The notes under the pieces are model-generated. The model did no database searches. It had not been told where the DNA came from and saw nothing but the letters and a program-made list of their open reading frames with translations. A stretch of DNA of 64,000 nt from contig NW_027478438.1 of the NCBI RefSeq assembly GCF_051014685.1, positions 1,426,001-1,490,000 of the forward strand, read 5' to 3'. This stretch comes from Ptiloglossa arizonensis (lineage: Eukaryota; Arthropoda; Insecta; Hymenoptera; Colletidae). Position 1 is the stretch's first letter. Each line of letters opens with the position of its first letter. This document shows, in pieces, positions 24,796 to 38,200 of this stretch. The position numbers and the translations under genes are program-made.

Positions 24796-27700
24796 TTCGC
24801 GAGATATGGGAGTTTGAAGTTAAGGAACGCTTGAGGAGCCATCAAAATTTTCGCAAGTCAGATACTCGAAACCAATAACTACTATGGCCTAGGGGAAAAG
24901 TACACACACCATTGTAATCGAGCGAGTTTCTACTTTCAGATGCAACAGGAATTTCTCGACTTCGTCAATCCGTTCGCGAGATATGGGAGTTTGAAGTTAA
25001 GGAATGGTTGAGAAACCACAAAAATTTTCGCTGATCTGATACTCGAAACAAATAACTGGAATGGCCTAAGGGAAAAGTACACATACCGTTGAAATCGGGC
25101 AAGTTTCTGCTTTCCGATGCAATAGGAATTTCTCGTGTTCGTCAATCCGTTCGCGAGATATGGGAGTTTGAAGTTAAGGAATGGTTGAGAAACCACCAAA
25201 ATTTTCGCAAGTCTGATACTCAAAACCAATAATTACTATGGCCTAGGGCAAAAATACACACACCGCTGTAATCGGGCGAGTTTCTGCTTTCCGATGCAAT
25301 AGGAATTTCTCGTGTTCGTCAATCCGTTCGCGAGGTATGGGAGTTTGAAGTTAAGGAATGGTTGAGAAACCATCAAAATTTTCGTAAGTTTGATACCCGA
25401 AACCAATAACTACAAAGGGCGACGGGAAAAAATACACATACCGTTGTAATCGGGCGAGTTTCTACTTTCAGATGCAACAGGAATTTCTCGAGTTCTTCAA
25501 TCCGTTCGCGAGATATGGGAGTTTGAAGTTAAGGAATGGTTGAGAAACCACCAAAATTTTCGCTGATTTGATACTCGAAACCAATAACTGGAATGGCCTA
25601 GGCGAAAAGTACACACACCGTTGAAATCGGGCTAGTTTCTGCTTTCAGATGCAATAGGAATTTCTCGAATTCGTCAATCCGTTCGCGAGATATGGGAGTT
25701 TGATGTTAAGGAATGGTTGAGAAACCACAAAAATTTTCGCTGATCTGATACTCGAAACAAATAACTGGAATGGCCTAAGGGAAAAGTACACATACCGTTG
25801 AAATCGGGCAAGTTTCTGCTTTCCGATGCAATAGGAATTTCTCGTGATCGTCAATCCGTTCGCGAGATATGGGAGTTTGAGGTTAAGGAATGGTTGAGAA
25901 ACCACCAAAATTTTCGCAATTCTGATACTCAAAACAAATAACCACTATGGCCTAGGGCAAAAATACACACACCGCTGTAATCGGGCGAGTTTCTGCTTTC
26001 CGATGCAATAGGAATTTCTCGTGTTCGTCAATCTGTTCACGAGGTATGGGAGTTTGAAGTTTAGGAATGGTTGAGAAACCATCAAAATTTTCGTAAGTTT
26101 GATACCCGAAACCAATAACTACAAAGGGCGACGGGAAAAAATACACATACCGTTGTAATCGGGCGAGTTTCTGCTTTCAGATGCAATAGGAATTTCTCGA
26201 GTTCGTCAATCCGTTCGCGTGTTATGGGAGTTTGAAGTTAAGGAATGGTTGAGAAACCATCAAAATTTTCGCTGGTCTGATACTCGAAACCAATAACTGG
26301 AATGGTCTAGGAGAAAAGTACACACACCATTGTAATGGGGCGAGTTTCTACTTTCAGATGCAATAGGAATTTCTCGAGTTTGTCAATCCGTTCGCGAGAT
26401 ATGGGAGTTCGAAGTTAAGGAATGGTTGAGAAACCATCAAAATTTTCGCAAGTCTGATTCCCGAAACCAATAACTGCAAAGGCCCAGGGGAAAAATACAC
26501 ATACCATTGTAATGGGTCGAGTTTCTACTTTCAGATGCAACAGGAATATTTCGAGTTCGTCAATCCGTTCGCGAGATATGGGAGTTTGAAGCTAAGGAAT
26601 GGTTGAGAAACCATTAAAATTTTCGCAAGTCTGATACTCGAAACCATAAACTACTATGGCCTAGGGCAAAAATACACATACCGTTGCAATCGTGCGAGTT
26701 TCTACTTTCAGATGCAACAGGAATTTCTCGAGTTCGTCAATCCGTTCGCGAGATATGGGAGTTTGAAGTTAAGGAATGGTTGAGAAACCACCAAAATTTT
26801 CGCTGAACTGATACTCGAAACCAATAACTGGAATGCCCTAGGGGAAAAGTACACATACCGTTGAAATCGGGCGAGTTTCTGCTTTCAGATGGAATAGGAA
26901 TTTCTCGTGTTCGTCAATCCGTTCGCGAGGTATGTGAGTTTGAAGTTAAGGAATGGTTGAGAAACCATCAAAATTTTCGCATGTCTGATACTCGAAACCA
27001 ATAAATACAATGGCCTAGGGGAAAAATACACATACCGTTGTAATCCGGCGAGTTTCTACTTTCAGATGAGACAGGAATTTCTCGAGTTCGTCAATCAGTT
27101 CGCGAGATATGGGAGTTTGAAGTTAAGGAACGCTTGAGGAGCCATCAAAATTTTCGCAAGTCAGATACTCGAAACCAATAACTACTATGGCCTAGGGGAA
27201 AAGTACACACACCATTGTAATCGAGCGAGTTTCTACTTTTAGACGCAACAGGAATTTCTCGACTTCGTCAATCCGTTCGCGAGATATGGGAGTTTGAAGT
27301 TAAGGAATGGTTGAGAAACCACAAAAATTTTCGCTGATCTGATACTCGAAACAAATAACTGGAATGGCCTAAGGGAAAAGTACACATACCGTTGAAATCG
27401 GGCAAGTTTCTGCTTTCCGATGCAATAGGAATTTCTCGTGTTCGTCAATCCGTTCGCGAGATATGGGAGTTTGAAGTTAAGGAATGGTTGAGAAACCACC
27501 AAAATTTTCGCAAGTCTGATACTCAAAACCAATAACTACTATGGCCTAGGGCAAAAATACACACACCGCTGTAATCGGGCGAGTTTCTGCTTTCCGATGC
27601 AATAGGAATTTCTCGTGTTCGTCAATCCGTTCGCGAGGTATGGGAGTTTGAAGTTAAGGAATGGTTGAGAAACCATCAAAATTTTCGTAAGTTTGATACC

Positions 27701-28969
27701 CGAAACCAATAACTACAAAGGGCGACGGGAAAAAATACACATACCGTTGTAATCGGGCGAGTTTCTACTTTCAGATGCAACAGGAATTTCTCGAGTTCGT
27801 CAATCCGTTCGCGAGATATGGGAGTTTGAAGTTAAGGAATGGTTGAGAAACCACCAAAATTTTCGCTGATTTGATACTCGAAACCAATAACTGGAATGGC
27901 CTAGGCGAAAAGTACACATACCGTTGAAATCGGGCTAGTTTCTGCTTTCAGATGCAATAGGAATTTCTCGAATTCGTCAATCCGTTCGCGAGATATGGGA
28001 GTTTGATGTTAAGGAATGGTTGAGAAACCATCAAAATTTTCGCTGATCTGATACTCGAAACAAATAACTGGAATGGCCTAAGGGAAAAGTACACATACCG
28101 TTGAAATCGGGCAAGTTTCTGCTTTCCGATGCAATAGGAATTTCTCGTGTTCGTCAATCCGTTCGCGAGATATGGGAGTTTGAAGTTAAGGAATGGTTGA
28201 GAAACCACAAAAATTTTCGCTGATCTGATACTCGAAACAAATAACTGGAATGGCCTAAGGGAAAAGTACACATACCGTTGAAATTGGGCACGTTTCTGCT
28301 TTCCGATGCATAGGAATTTCTCGTGTTCGTCAATCCGTTCGCGAGATATGGGAGTTTGAAGTTAAGGAATGGTTGAGAAACCATCAAAATTTTCGCACCT
28401 CTGATTCCTGAAACCAATCACTACAAAGGCCTAGGGGAAAAGTACACATACCGTTGAAATCGGGCGTGTTTCTGCTTTCAGATGCAATAGGAATTTCTCG
28501 TGTTCGTCAATCCGTTCGCGAGATGTGGGAGTTTGAAGTTAAGGAATGGTTGAGAAACCATCAAAATTTTCGCAAGTCTGATTCCCGAAACCAATAACTA
28601 CGAAGGCCTAGGGGAAAAGTACACATACCGTTGTAATGGGGCGAGTTTCTACTTTCAGATGCAACAGGAATTTCTCGAGTTCGTCTATCCGTTCGCGAGA
28701 TATGGGAGTTTGAAATTAAGGAATGGTTGAGAAATCATCAAAATTTTCGCTGGTCTGATACTCGAGACCAATAACTGGAATGGCCTAGGGGAAAAGTACA
28801 CACACCATTGTAATCGGGCGAGTTTCTACTTTCAGATGCAACAGGAATTTCTCGAGTTCTCAATCCGTTCGCGAGATATGGGAGTTTGAAGTTAAGGAAA
28901 GCTTGAGAAACCATCAAAATTTTCGCAAGTCTGATACTCGAAACCAGTAACTACTATGGCCTAGGGCAA

Positions 28970-30561
28970 AAATACACATACCGTTGTAATCGGGCGAGTT
29001 TCTGCTTTCAGACGCAGCAGGAATTTCTGGAGTTCGTCAATTCGTTCGCGAGATATGGGAGTTTGAAGTTAAGGAATGGTTGAGAAACCACCAATATTTT
29101 CGCTGATTTGATAATCGAAACCAATAACTGGAATGGCCTAGGGGAAAAGTACACATAACGTTGAAATCGGGCGAGTTTCTGCTTTCAGATGCAATAGGAA
29201 TTTCTCGTGTTCGTCAATCCGTTCGCGAGGTATGTGAGTTTGAAGTTATGGTATGGTTGAGAAACCATCAAAATTTTCGCATGTCTGTTACTCGAAACCA
29301 ATAAATACAATGGCCTAGGGGAAAAATACACATACCGTTGTAATCCGGCGAGTTTCTACTTTCAGATGAAACAGGAATTTCTCGAGTTCGTCAATCCGTT
29401 CGCGAGATATGGGTGTTTGAAGTTAAGGACCGCTTGAGAAGCCATCAAAATTTTCGCAATTCAGACACTCGAAACGAATAACTACTATGGCCTAGGGGAA
29501 AAGTACACACACCATTGTAATCGAGCGAGTTTCTACTTTCAGAGGCAACAGGAATTTCTCGACTTCGTCAATCCGTTCGCGAGATATGGGAGTTCGAAGT
29601 TAAGGAATGGTTGAGAAACCACAAAAATTTTCGCTGATCTGATACTCGAAACAAATAACTGGAATGGCCTAAGGGAAAAGTACACATACCGTTGAAATCG
29701 GGCAAGTTTCTGCTTTCCGATGCAATAGGAATTTCTTGTGTTCGTCAATCCGTTCGCGAGATATGGGAGTTTGAAGTTAAGGAATGGTTGATAAACCACA
29801 AAAATTTTCGCTGATCTGATACTCGAAACAAATAACTGGAATGGCCTAAGGGAAAAGTACACATACCGTTGAAATTGGGCACGTTTCTGCTTTCCGATGC
29901 ATAGGAATTTCTCGTGTTCGTCAATCCGTTCGCGAGATATGGGAGTTTGAAGTTAAGGAATGGTTGAGAAACCATCAAAATTTTCGCACCTCTGATTCCT
30001 GAAACCAATAACTACAAAGGCCTAGGGGAAAAATACACATACCGTTGTAATCGGGCGAGTTTCTACTTTCAGATGCAACAGGAATTTCTCGGGTTCGTCA
30101 ATCCGTTCGCGAGGTATGGGAGTTTGAAGTTAAGGAATGGTTGAGAAACCATCAAAATTTTCGCAAGTCTGATTCCCGAAACCAATAACTACGAAGGCCT
30201 AGGGGAAAAGTACACATACCATTGTAATCGGGCGAGTTTCTACTTTCAAATGCAACAGGAATTTCTCGAGTTCGTCTATCCGTTCGCGAGATATGGGAGT
30301 TTGAAATTATGGAATGGTTGAGAAATCATCAAAATTTTCGCTGGTCTGATACTCGAGACCAATAACTGGAATGGCCTAGGGGAAAAGTACACACACCGCT
30401 GTAATCGGGCGAGTTTCTGCTTTCCGATGCAATAGGAATTTCTCGTGTTCGTCAATCCGTTCGCGAGGTATGGGAGTTTGAAGTTAAGGAATGGTTGAGA
30501 AACCATCAAAATTTTCGCAAGTCTGATTCCCGAAACCAATAACTACAAAGGCCTAGGGGAA
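28970..30561 (+). repeat. 1592 bp tandem unit in D2, copy 1
   Basis: Nine monomers, starting within the unit that carries CAGACGCAGCAGG and TTCTGGAGTTCG. It includes TTTGATAATCG, TATGGTATGG, CTGTTACTCG, AGAGGCAACAGG, TTTCTTGTGTTCG and GATAAACCAC variants, all repeated at +1592. A private difference is ATGGGTGTTTG at about 29410. Confidence 0.88.
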
Positions 30562-32177
30562 AAATACACATACCGTTGTAATCGGGCGAGTTTCTGCTTT
30601 CAGACGCAGCAGGAATTTCTGGAGTTCGTCAATTCGTTCGCGAGATATGGGAGTTTGAAGTTAAGGAATGGTTGAGAAACCACCAATATTTTCGCTGATT
30701 TGATAATCGAAACCAATAACTGGAATGGCCTAGGGGAAAAGTACACATAACGTTGAAATCGGGCGAGTTTCTGCTTTCAGATGCAATAGGAATTTCTCGT
30801 GTTCGTCAATCCGTTCGCGAGGTATGTGAGTTTGAAGTTATGGTATGGTTGAGAAACCATCAAAATTTTCGCATGTCTGTTACTCGAAACCAATAAATAC
30901 AATGGCCTAGGGGAAAAATACACATACCGTTGTAATCCGGCGAGTTTCTACTTTCAGATGAAACAGGAATTTCTCGAGTTCGTCAATCCGTTCGCGAGAT
31001 ATGGGAGTTTGAAGTTAAGGACCGCTTGAGAAGCCATCAAAATTTTCGCAATTCAGACACTCGAAACGAATAACTACTATGGCCTAGGGGAAAAGTACAC
31101 ACACCATTGTAATCGAGCGAGTTTCTACTTTCAGAGGCAACAGGAATTTCTCGACTTCGTCAATCCGTTCGCGAGATATGGGAGTTCGAAGTTAAGGAAT
31201 GGTTGAGAAACCACAAAAATTTTCGCTGATCTGATACTCGAAACAAATAACTGGAATGGCCTAAGGGAAAAGTACACATACCGTTGAAATCGGGCAAGTT
31301 TCTGCTTTCCGATGCAATAGGAATTTCTTGTGTTCGTCAATCCGTTCGCGAGATATGGGAGTTTGAAGTTAAGGAATGGTTGATAAACCACAAAAATTTT
31401 CGCTGATCTGATACTCGAAACAAATAACTGGAATGGCCTAAGGGAAAAGTACACATACCGTTGAAATTGGGCACGTTTCTGCTTTCCGATGCATAGGAAT
31501 TTCTCGTGTTCGTCAATCCGTTCGCGAGATATGGGAGTTTGAAGTTAAGGAATGGTTGAGAAACCATCAAAATTTTCGCACCTCTGATTCCTGAAACCAA
31601 TAACTACAAAGGCCTAGGGGAAAAATACACATACCGTTGTAATCGGGCGAGTTTCTACTTTCAGATGCAACAGGAATTTCTCGGGTTCGTCAATCCGTTC
31701 GCGAGGTATGGGAGTTTGAAGTTAAGGAATGGTTGAGAAACCATCAAAATTTTCGCAAGTCTGATTCCCGAAACCAATAACTACGAAGGCCTAGGGGAAA
31801 AGTACACATACCATTGTAATCGGGCGAGTTTCTACTTTCAAATGCAACAGGAATTTCTCGAGTTCGTCTATCCGTTCGCGAGATATGGGAGTTTGAAATT
31901 ATGGAATGGTTGAGAAATCATCAAAATTTTCGCTGGTCTGATACTCGAGACCAATAACTGGAATGGCCTAGGGGAAAAGTACACACACCGCTGTAATCGG
32001 GCGAGTTTCTGCTTTCCGATGCAATAGGAATTTCTCGTGTTCGTCAATCCGTTCGCGAGGTATGGGAGTTTGAAGTTAAGGAATGGTTGAGAAACCATCA
32101 AAATTTTCGCAAGTCTGATTCCCGAAACCAATAACTACAAAGGCCTAGGGGAAAAATACACATACCGTTGTAATCGT
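30562..32177 (+). repeat. 1592 bp tandem unit in D2, copy 2
   Basis: This is the tandem partner of 28970 to 30561; matching stops at about 32178, where AATCGTGCGAG faces AATCGGGCGAG. D1 and D3 each have this nine-monomer block once, so D2 gained a copy by in-register unequal exchange. Confidence 0.88.
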
Positions 32178-33702
32178 GCGAGTTTCTACTTTCAGATGCA
32201 ACAGGAATTTCTCGGGTTCGTCAATCCGTTCGCGAGATATGGGAGTTTGAAGTTAAGGAACGCTTGAGAAACCATCAAAATTTTCGCATGTCTGATTCCC
32301 GAAACCAATAACTACGAAGGCCTAGGGGAAAAGTACACATACCATTGTAATCGGGCGAGTTTCTACTTTCAAATGCAACAGGAATTTCTCGAGTTCGTCT
32401 ATCCGTTCGCGAGATATGGGAGTTTGAAATTATGGAATGGTTGAGAAATCATCAAAATTTTCGCTGGTCTGATACTCGAGACCAATAACTGGAATGGCCT
32501 AGGGGAAAAGTACACACACCATTGTAATCGGGCGAGATTCTACTTTCAGATGCAACAGGAATTTCTCGAGTTCTCAATCCGTTCGCGAGATATGGGAGTT
32601 TGAAGTTAAGGAACGCTTGAGAAACCATCAAAATTTTCGCAAGTCTGATACTCGAAACCAATAACTACTGTCGCCTAGGGCAAAAATACACATACCGTTG
32701 TAATCGGGCGAGTTTCTGCTTTCAGACGCAGCAGGAATTTCTCGAGTTCGTCAATTCGTTCGCGAGATATGGGAGTTTGAAGTTAAGGAATGGTTGAGGA
32801 ACCACCAAAATTTTCGCTGATTTGATAATCGAAACCAATAACTGGAATGGCCTAGGGGAAAAGTACACATAACGTTCAAATCGGGCGAGTTTCTGCTTTC
32901 AGATGCAATAGGAATTTCTCGTGTTCGTCAATCCGTTCGCGAGGTATGTGAGTTTGAAGTTATGGAATGGTTGAGAAACCATCAAAATTTTCGCATGTCT
33001 GATACTCGAAACCAATAAATACAATGGCCTAGGGGAAAAATACACATACCGTTGTAATCGGGCGAGTTTCTGCTTTCATATGCAACAGGAATTTCTCGAC
33101 TTCGTCAATCCGTTCGCGAGATATGGGAGTTCGAAGTTAAGGAATGGTTGAGAAACCACAAAAATTTTCGCTGATCTGATACTCGAAACCAATAACTACA
33201 AAGGCCTAGGGGAAAAGTACACATACCGTTGAAATCGGGCGTGTTTCTGCTTTCAGATGCAATAGGAATTTCTCGTGTTCGTCAATCCGTTCGCGTGATA
33301 TGGGAGTTTGAAGTAAAGGAATGGTTGAGAAACCATCAAAATTTTCGCAAGTCTGATACTCGAAACCAATAACTACAAAGGCCTAGGGGAAAAATACACA
33401 TACCGTTGTAATCGGGCGAGTTTCTGCTTTCAGACGCAGCAGGAATTTCTCGAGTTCGTCAATTCGTTCGCGAGATGTGGGAGTTTGAAGTTAAGGAATG
33501 GTTGAGAAACCACCAAAATTTTCGCTGATTTGATAATCGAAACCAATAACTGGAATGGCCTAGGGGAAAAGTACACATAACGTTGAAATCGGGCGAGTTT
33601 CTGCTTTCAGATGCAATAGGAATTTCTCGTGTTCGTCAATCCGTTCGCGAGGTATGTGAGTTTGAAGTTATGGAATGGTTGAGAAACCATCAAAATTTTC
33701 GC

Positions 33703-35222
33703 ATGTCTGATACTCGAAACCAATAAATACAATGGCCTAGGGGGAAAATACACATACCGTTGTAATCGGGCGAGTTTCTGCTTTCATATGCAACAGGAAT
33801 TTCTCGACTTCGTCAATCCGTTCCCGAGATATGGGAGTTCGAAGTTAAGGAATGGTTGAGACACCACAAAAATTTTCGCTGATCTGATACTCGAAACCAA
33901 TAACTACAAAGGCCTAGGGGAAAAGTACACATACCGTTGAAATCGGGCGTGTTTCTGCTTTCAGATGCAATAGGAATTTCTCGTGTTCGTCAATCCGTTC
34001 GCGAGATGTGGGAGTTTGAAGTTAAGGAATGGTTGAGAAACCACCAAAATTTTCGCTGATTTGATAATCGAAACCAATAACTGGAATGGCCTAGGGGAAA
34101 AGTACACATAACGTTGAAATCGGGCGAGTTTCTGCTTTCAGATGCAATAGGAATTTCTCGTGTTCGTCAATCCGTTCGCGAGGTATGTGAGTTTGAAGTT
34201 ATGGAATGGTTGAGAAACCATCAAAATTTTCGCATGTCTGATACTCGAAACCAATAACTACAAAGGCCTAGGGGAAAAATACACATACCGTTGTAATCGG
34301 GCGAGTTTCTGCTTTCAGACGCAGCAGGAATTTCTCGAGTTCGTCAATTCGTTCGCGAGATGTGGGAGTTTGAAGTTAAGGAATGGTTGAGAAACCATCA
34401 AAATTTTCGCAAGTCTGATACTCGAAACCAATAACTACAAAGGCCTAAGGGAAAAGTACATATACCGTTGAAATCGGGCAAGTTTCTGCTTTCCGATGCA
34501 ATAGGAATTTCTCGTGTTCGTCAATCCGTTCGCGAGATATGGGAGTTTGAAGTTAAGGAATGGTTGAGAAACCACCAAAATTTTCGCTGATTTGATACTC
34601 GAAACCAATAACTGGAATGGCCTAGTGGAAAAGTGCATATACCGTTGAAATCGGGCGTGTTTCTGCTTTCAGATGCAATAGGAATTTCTCGTGTTCGTCA
34701 ATCCGTTCGCGAGATATGGGAGTTTGAAGTTAAGGGATGGTTGAGCAACCATCAAAATTTTCGCAAGTCTGATTCCCGAAACCAATAACTACAAAGGCCT
34801 AGGGGAAAAATACACATACCGTTCTAATCGGGCGAGTTTCTACTTTCAGATGCAACAGGAATATTTCGAGTTCGTCAATCCATTCGCGAGATATGGGAGT
34901 TTGAAGTTAAGGAATGGTTGAGAAACCACTACAATTTTCGCAAGTCTGATACTCGAAACCATAAACTACTATGGCCTAGGGCAAAAATACACATACCGTT
35001 GCAATCGTGCGAGTTTCTACTTTCAGATGCAACAGGAATTTCTCGAGTTCGTCAATCCGTTCGCGAGATATGGGAGTTTGAAGTTAAGGAATGGTTGAGA
35101 AACCACCAAAATTTTCGCTGATTTGATACTCGAAACCAATAACTGGAATGGCCTAGGGGAAAAGTACACATACCGTTGAAATCGGGCGAGTTTCTGCTTT
35201 CAGGTGCAACAGTAATTTCTCG
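33703..35222 (+). repeat. Satellite between D2 and D3
   Basis: About 8.5 monomers. The first part, to about 33990, still matches the end of D3 (42.37 to 42.66 kb), including the CGTTCCCGAGATATG and GAGACACCAC variants. The first CTAGTGGAAAAGTGCATATACC-type monomer in the window is here (34618). That form becomes frequent only after 43 kb. No gene is seen. Confidence 0.7.
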
Positions 35223-38200
35223 AGTTCGTCAATCCGTTCGCGAGATATGGGAGTTTGAAGTTAAGGAATGGTTGAGAAACCACCAAAATTTTCGCAAGTC
35301 TGATACTCAAAACCAATAATTACTATGGCCTAGGGCAAAAATACACACACCGCTGTAATCGGGCGAGTTTCTGCTTTCCGATGCAATAGGAATTTCTCGT
35401 GTTCGTCAATCCGTTCGCGAGGTATGGGAGTTTGAAGTTAAGGAATGGTTGAGAAACCATCAAAATTTTCGTAAGTTTGATACCCGAAACCAATAACTAC
35501 AAAGGGCGACGGGAAAAAATACACATACCGTTGTAATCGGGCGAGTTTCTACTTTCAGATGCAACAGGAATTTCTCGAGTTCTTCAATCCGTTCGCGAGA
35601 TATGGGAGTTTGAAGTTAAGGAATGGTTGAGAAACCACCAAAATTTTCGCTGATTTGATACTCGAAACCAATAACTGGAATGGCCTAGGCGAAAAGTACA
35701 CACACCGTTGAAATCGGGCTAGTTTCTGCTTTCAGATGCAATAGGAATTTCTCGAATTCGTCAATCCGTTCGCGAGATATGGGAGTTTGATGTTAAGGAA
35801 TGGTTGAGAAACCACAAAAATTTTCGCTGATCTGATACTCGAAACAAATAACTGGAATGGCCTAAGGGAAAAGTACACATACCGTTGAAATCGGGCAAGT
35901 TTCTGCTTTCCGATGCAATAGGAATTTCTCGTGATCGTCAATCCGTTCGCGAGATATGGGAGTTTGAGGTTAAGGAATGGTTGAGAAACCACCAAAATTT
36001 TCGCAATTCTGATACTCAAAACAAATAACCACTATGGCCTAGGGCAAAAATACACACACCGCTGTAATCGGGCGAGTTTCTGCTTTCCGATGCAATAGGA
36101 ATTTCTCGTGTTCGTCAATCTGTTCACGAGGTATGGGAGTTTGAAGTTTAGGAATGGTTGAGAAACCATCAAAATTTTCGTAAGTTTGATACCCGAAACC
36201 AATAACTACAAAGGGCGACGGGAAAAAATACACATACCGTTGTAATCGGGCGAGTTTCTGCTTTCAGATGCAATAGGAATTTCTCGAGTTCGTCAATCCG
36301 TTCGCGTGTTATGGGAGTTTGAAGTTAAGGAATGGTTGAGAAACCATCAAAATTTTCGCTGGTCTGATACTCGAAACCAATAACTGGAATGGTCTAGGAG
36401 AAAAGTACACACACCATTGTAATGGGGCGAGTTTCTACTTTCAGATGCAATAGGAATTTCTCGAGTTTGTCAATCCGTTCGCGAGATATGGGAGTTCGAA
36501 GTTAAGGAATGGTTGAGAAACCATCAAAATTTTCGCAAGTCTGATTCCCGAAACCAATAACTGCAAAGGCCCAGGGGAAAAATACACATACCATTGTAAT
36601 GGGTCGAGTTTCTACTTTCAGATGCAACAGGAATATTTCGAGTTCGTCAATCCGTTCGCGAGATATGGGAGTTTGAAGCTAAGGAATGGTTGAGAAACCA
36701 TTAAAATTTTCGCAAGTCTGATACTCGAAACCATAAACTACTATGGCCTAGGGCAAAAATACACATACCGTTGCAATCGTGCGAGTTTCTACTTTCAGAT
36801 GCAACAGGAATTTCTCGAGTTCGTCAATCCGTTCGCGAGATATGGGAGTTTGAAGTTAAGGAATGGTTGAGAAACCACCAAAATTTTCGCTGAACTGATA
36901 CTCGAAACCAATAACTGGAATGGCCTAGGGGAAAAGTACACATACCGTTGAAATCGGGCGAGTTTCTGCTTTCAGATGGAATAGGAATTTCTCGTGTTCG
37001 TCAATCCGTTCGCGAAGTATGTGAGTTTGAAGTTAAGGAATGGTTGAGAAACCATCAAAATTTTCGCATGTCTGATACCCGAAACCAATAAATACAATGG
37101 CCTAGGGGAAAAATACACATACCGTTGTAATCCGGCGAGTTTCTACTTTCAGATGAGACAGGAATTTCTCGAGTTCGTCAATCAGTTCGCGAGATATGGG
37201 AGTTTGAAGTTAAGGAACGCTTGAGGAGCCATCAAAATTTTCGCAAGTCAGATACTCGAAACCAATAACTACTATGGCCTAGGGGAAAAGTACACACACC
37301 ATTGTAATCGAGCGAGTTTCTACTTTTAGACGCAACAGGAATTTCTCGACTTCGTCAATCCGTTCGCGAGATATGGGAGTTTGAAGTTAAGGAATGGTTG
37401 AGAAACCACAAAAATTTTCGCTGATCTGATACTCGAAACAAATAACTGGAATGGCCTAAGGGAAAAGTACACATACCGTTGAAATCGGGCAAGTTTCTGC
37501 TTTCCGATGCAATAGGAATTTCTCGTGTTCGTCAATCCGTTCGCGAGATATGGGAGTTTGAAGTTAAGGAATGGTTGAGAAACCACCAAAATTTTCGCAA
37601 GTCTGATACTCAAAACCAATAACTACTATGGCCTAGGGCAAAAATACACACACCGCTGTAATCGGGCGAGTTTCTGCTTTCCGATGCAATAGGAATTTCT
37701 CGTGTTCGTCAATCCGTTCGCGAGGTATGGGAGTTTGAAGTTAAGGAATGGTTGAGAAACCATCAAAATTTTCGTAAGTTTGATACCCGAAACCAATAAC
37801 TACAAAGGGCGACGGGAAAAAATACACATACCGTTGTAATCGGGCGAGTTTCTACTTTCAGATGCAACAGGAATTTCTCGAGTTCGTCAATCCGTTCGCG
37901 AGATATGGGAGTTTGAAGTTAAGGAATGGTTGAGAAACCACCAAAATTTTCGCTGATTTGATACTCGAAACCAATAACTGGAATGGCCTAGGCGAAAAGT
38001 ACACATACCGTTGAAATCGGGCTAGTTTCTGCTTTCAGATGCAATAGGAATTTCTCGAATTCGTCAATCCGTTCGCGAGATATGGGAGTTTGATGTTAAG
38101 GAATGGTTGAGAAACCATCAAAATTTTCGCTGATCTGATACTCGAAACAAATAACTGGAATGGCCTAAGGGAAAAGTACACATACCGTTGAAATCGGGCA

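Larger units (their letters stand above)
24796..33702 (+). repeat. Segmental unit D2 (second 8-9 kb copy)
   Basis: It aligns with D1 on the left and with D3 at offset 10087 bp (57 monomers minus 2) from about 25136 to 28.5 kb, then 10264 bp, then 8672 bp after its extra 1592 bp copy. Shared anchors with D1 and D3 include GTGATCGTCAATCC (about 16641, 25845, 35932), TCTGTTCACGAGG, GGCCCAGGGG and GAATATTTCGAG. Similarity to D3 continues past the D1-like part to about 33990. Confidence 0.8.
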
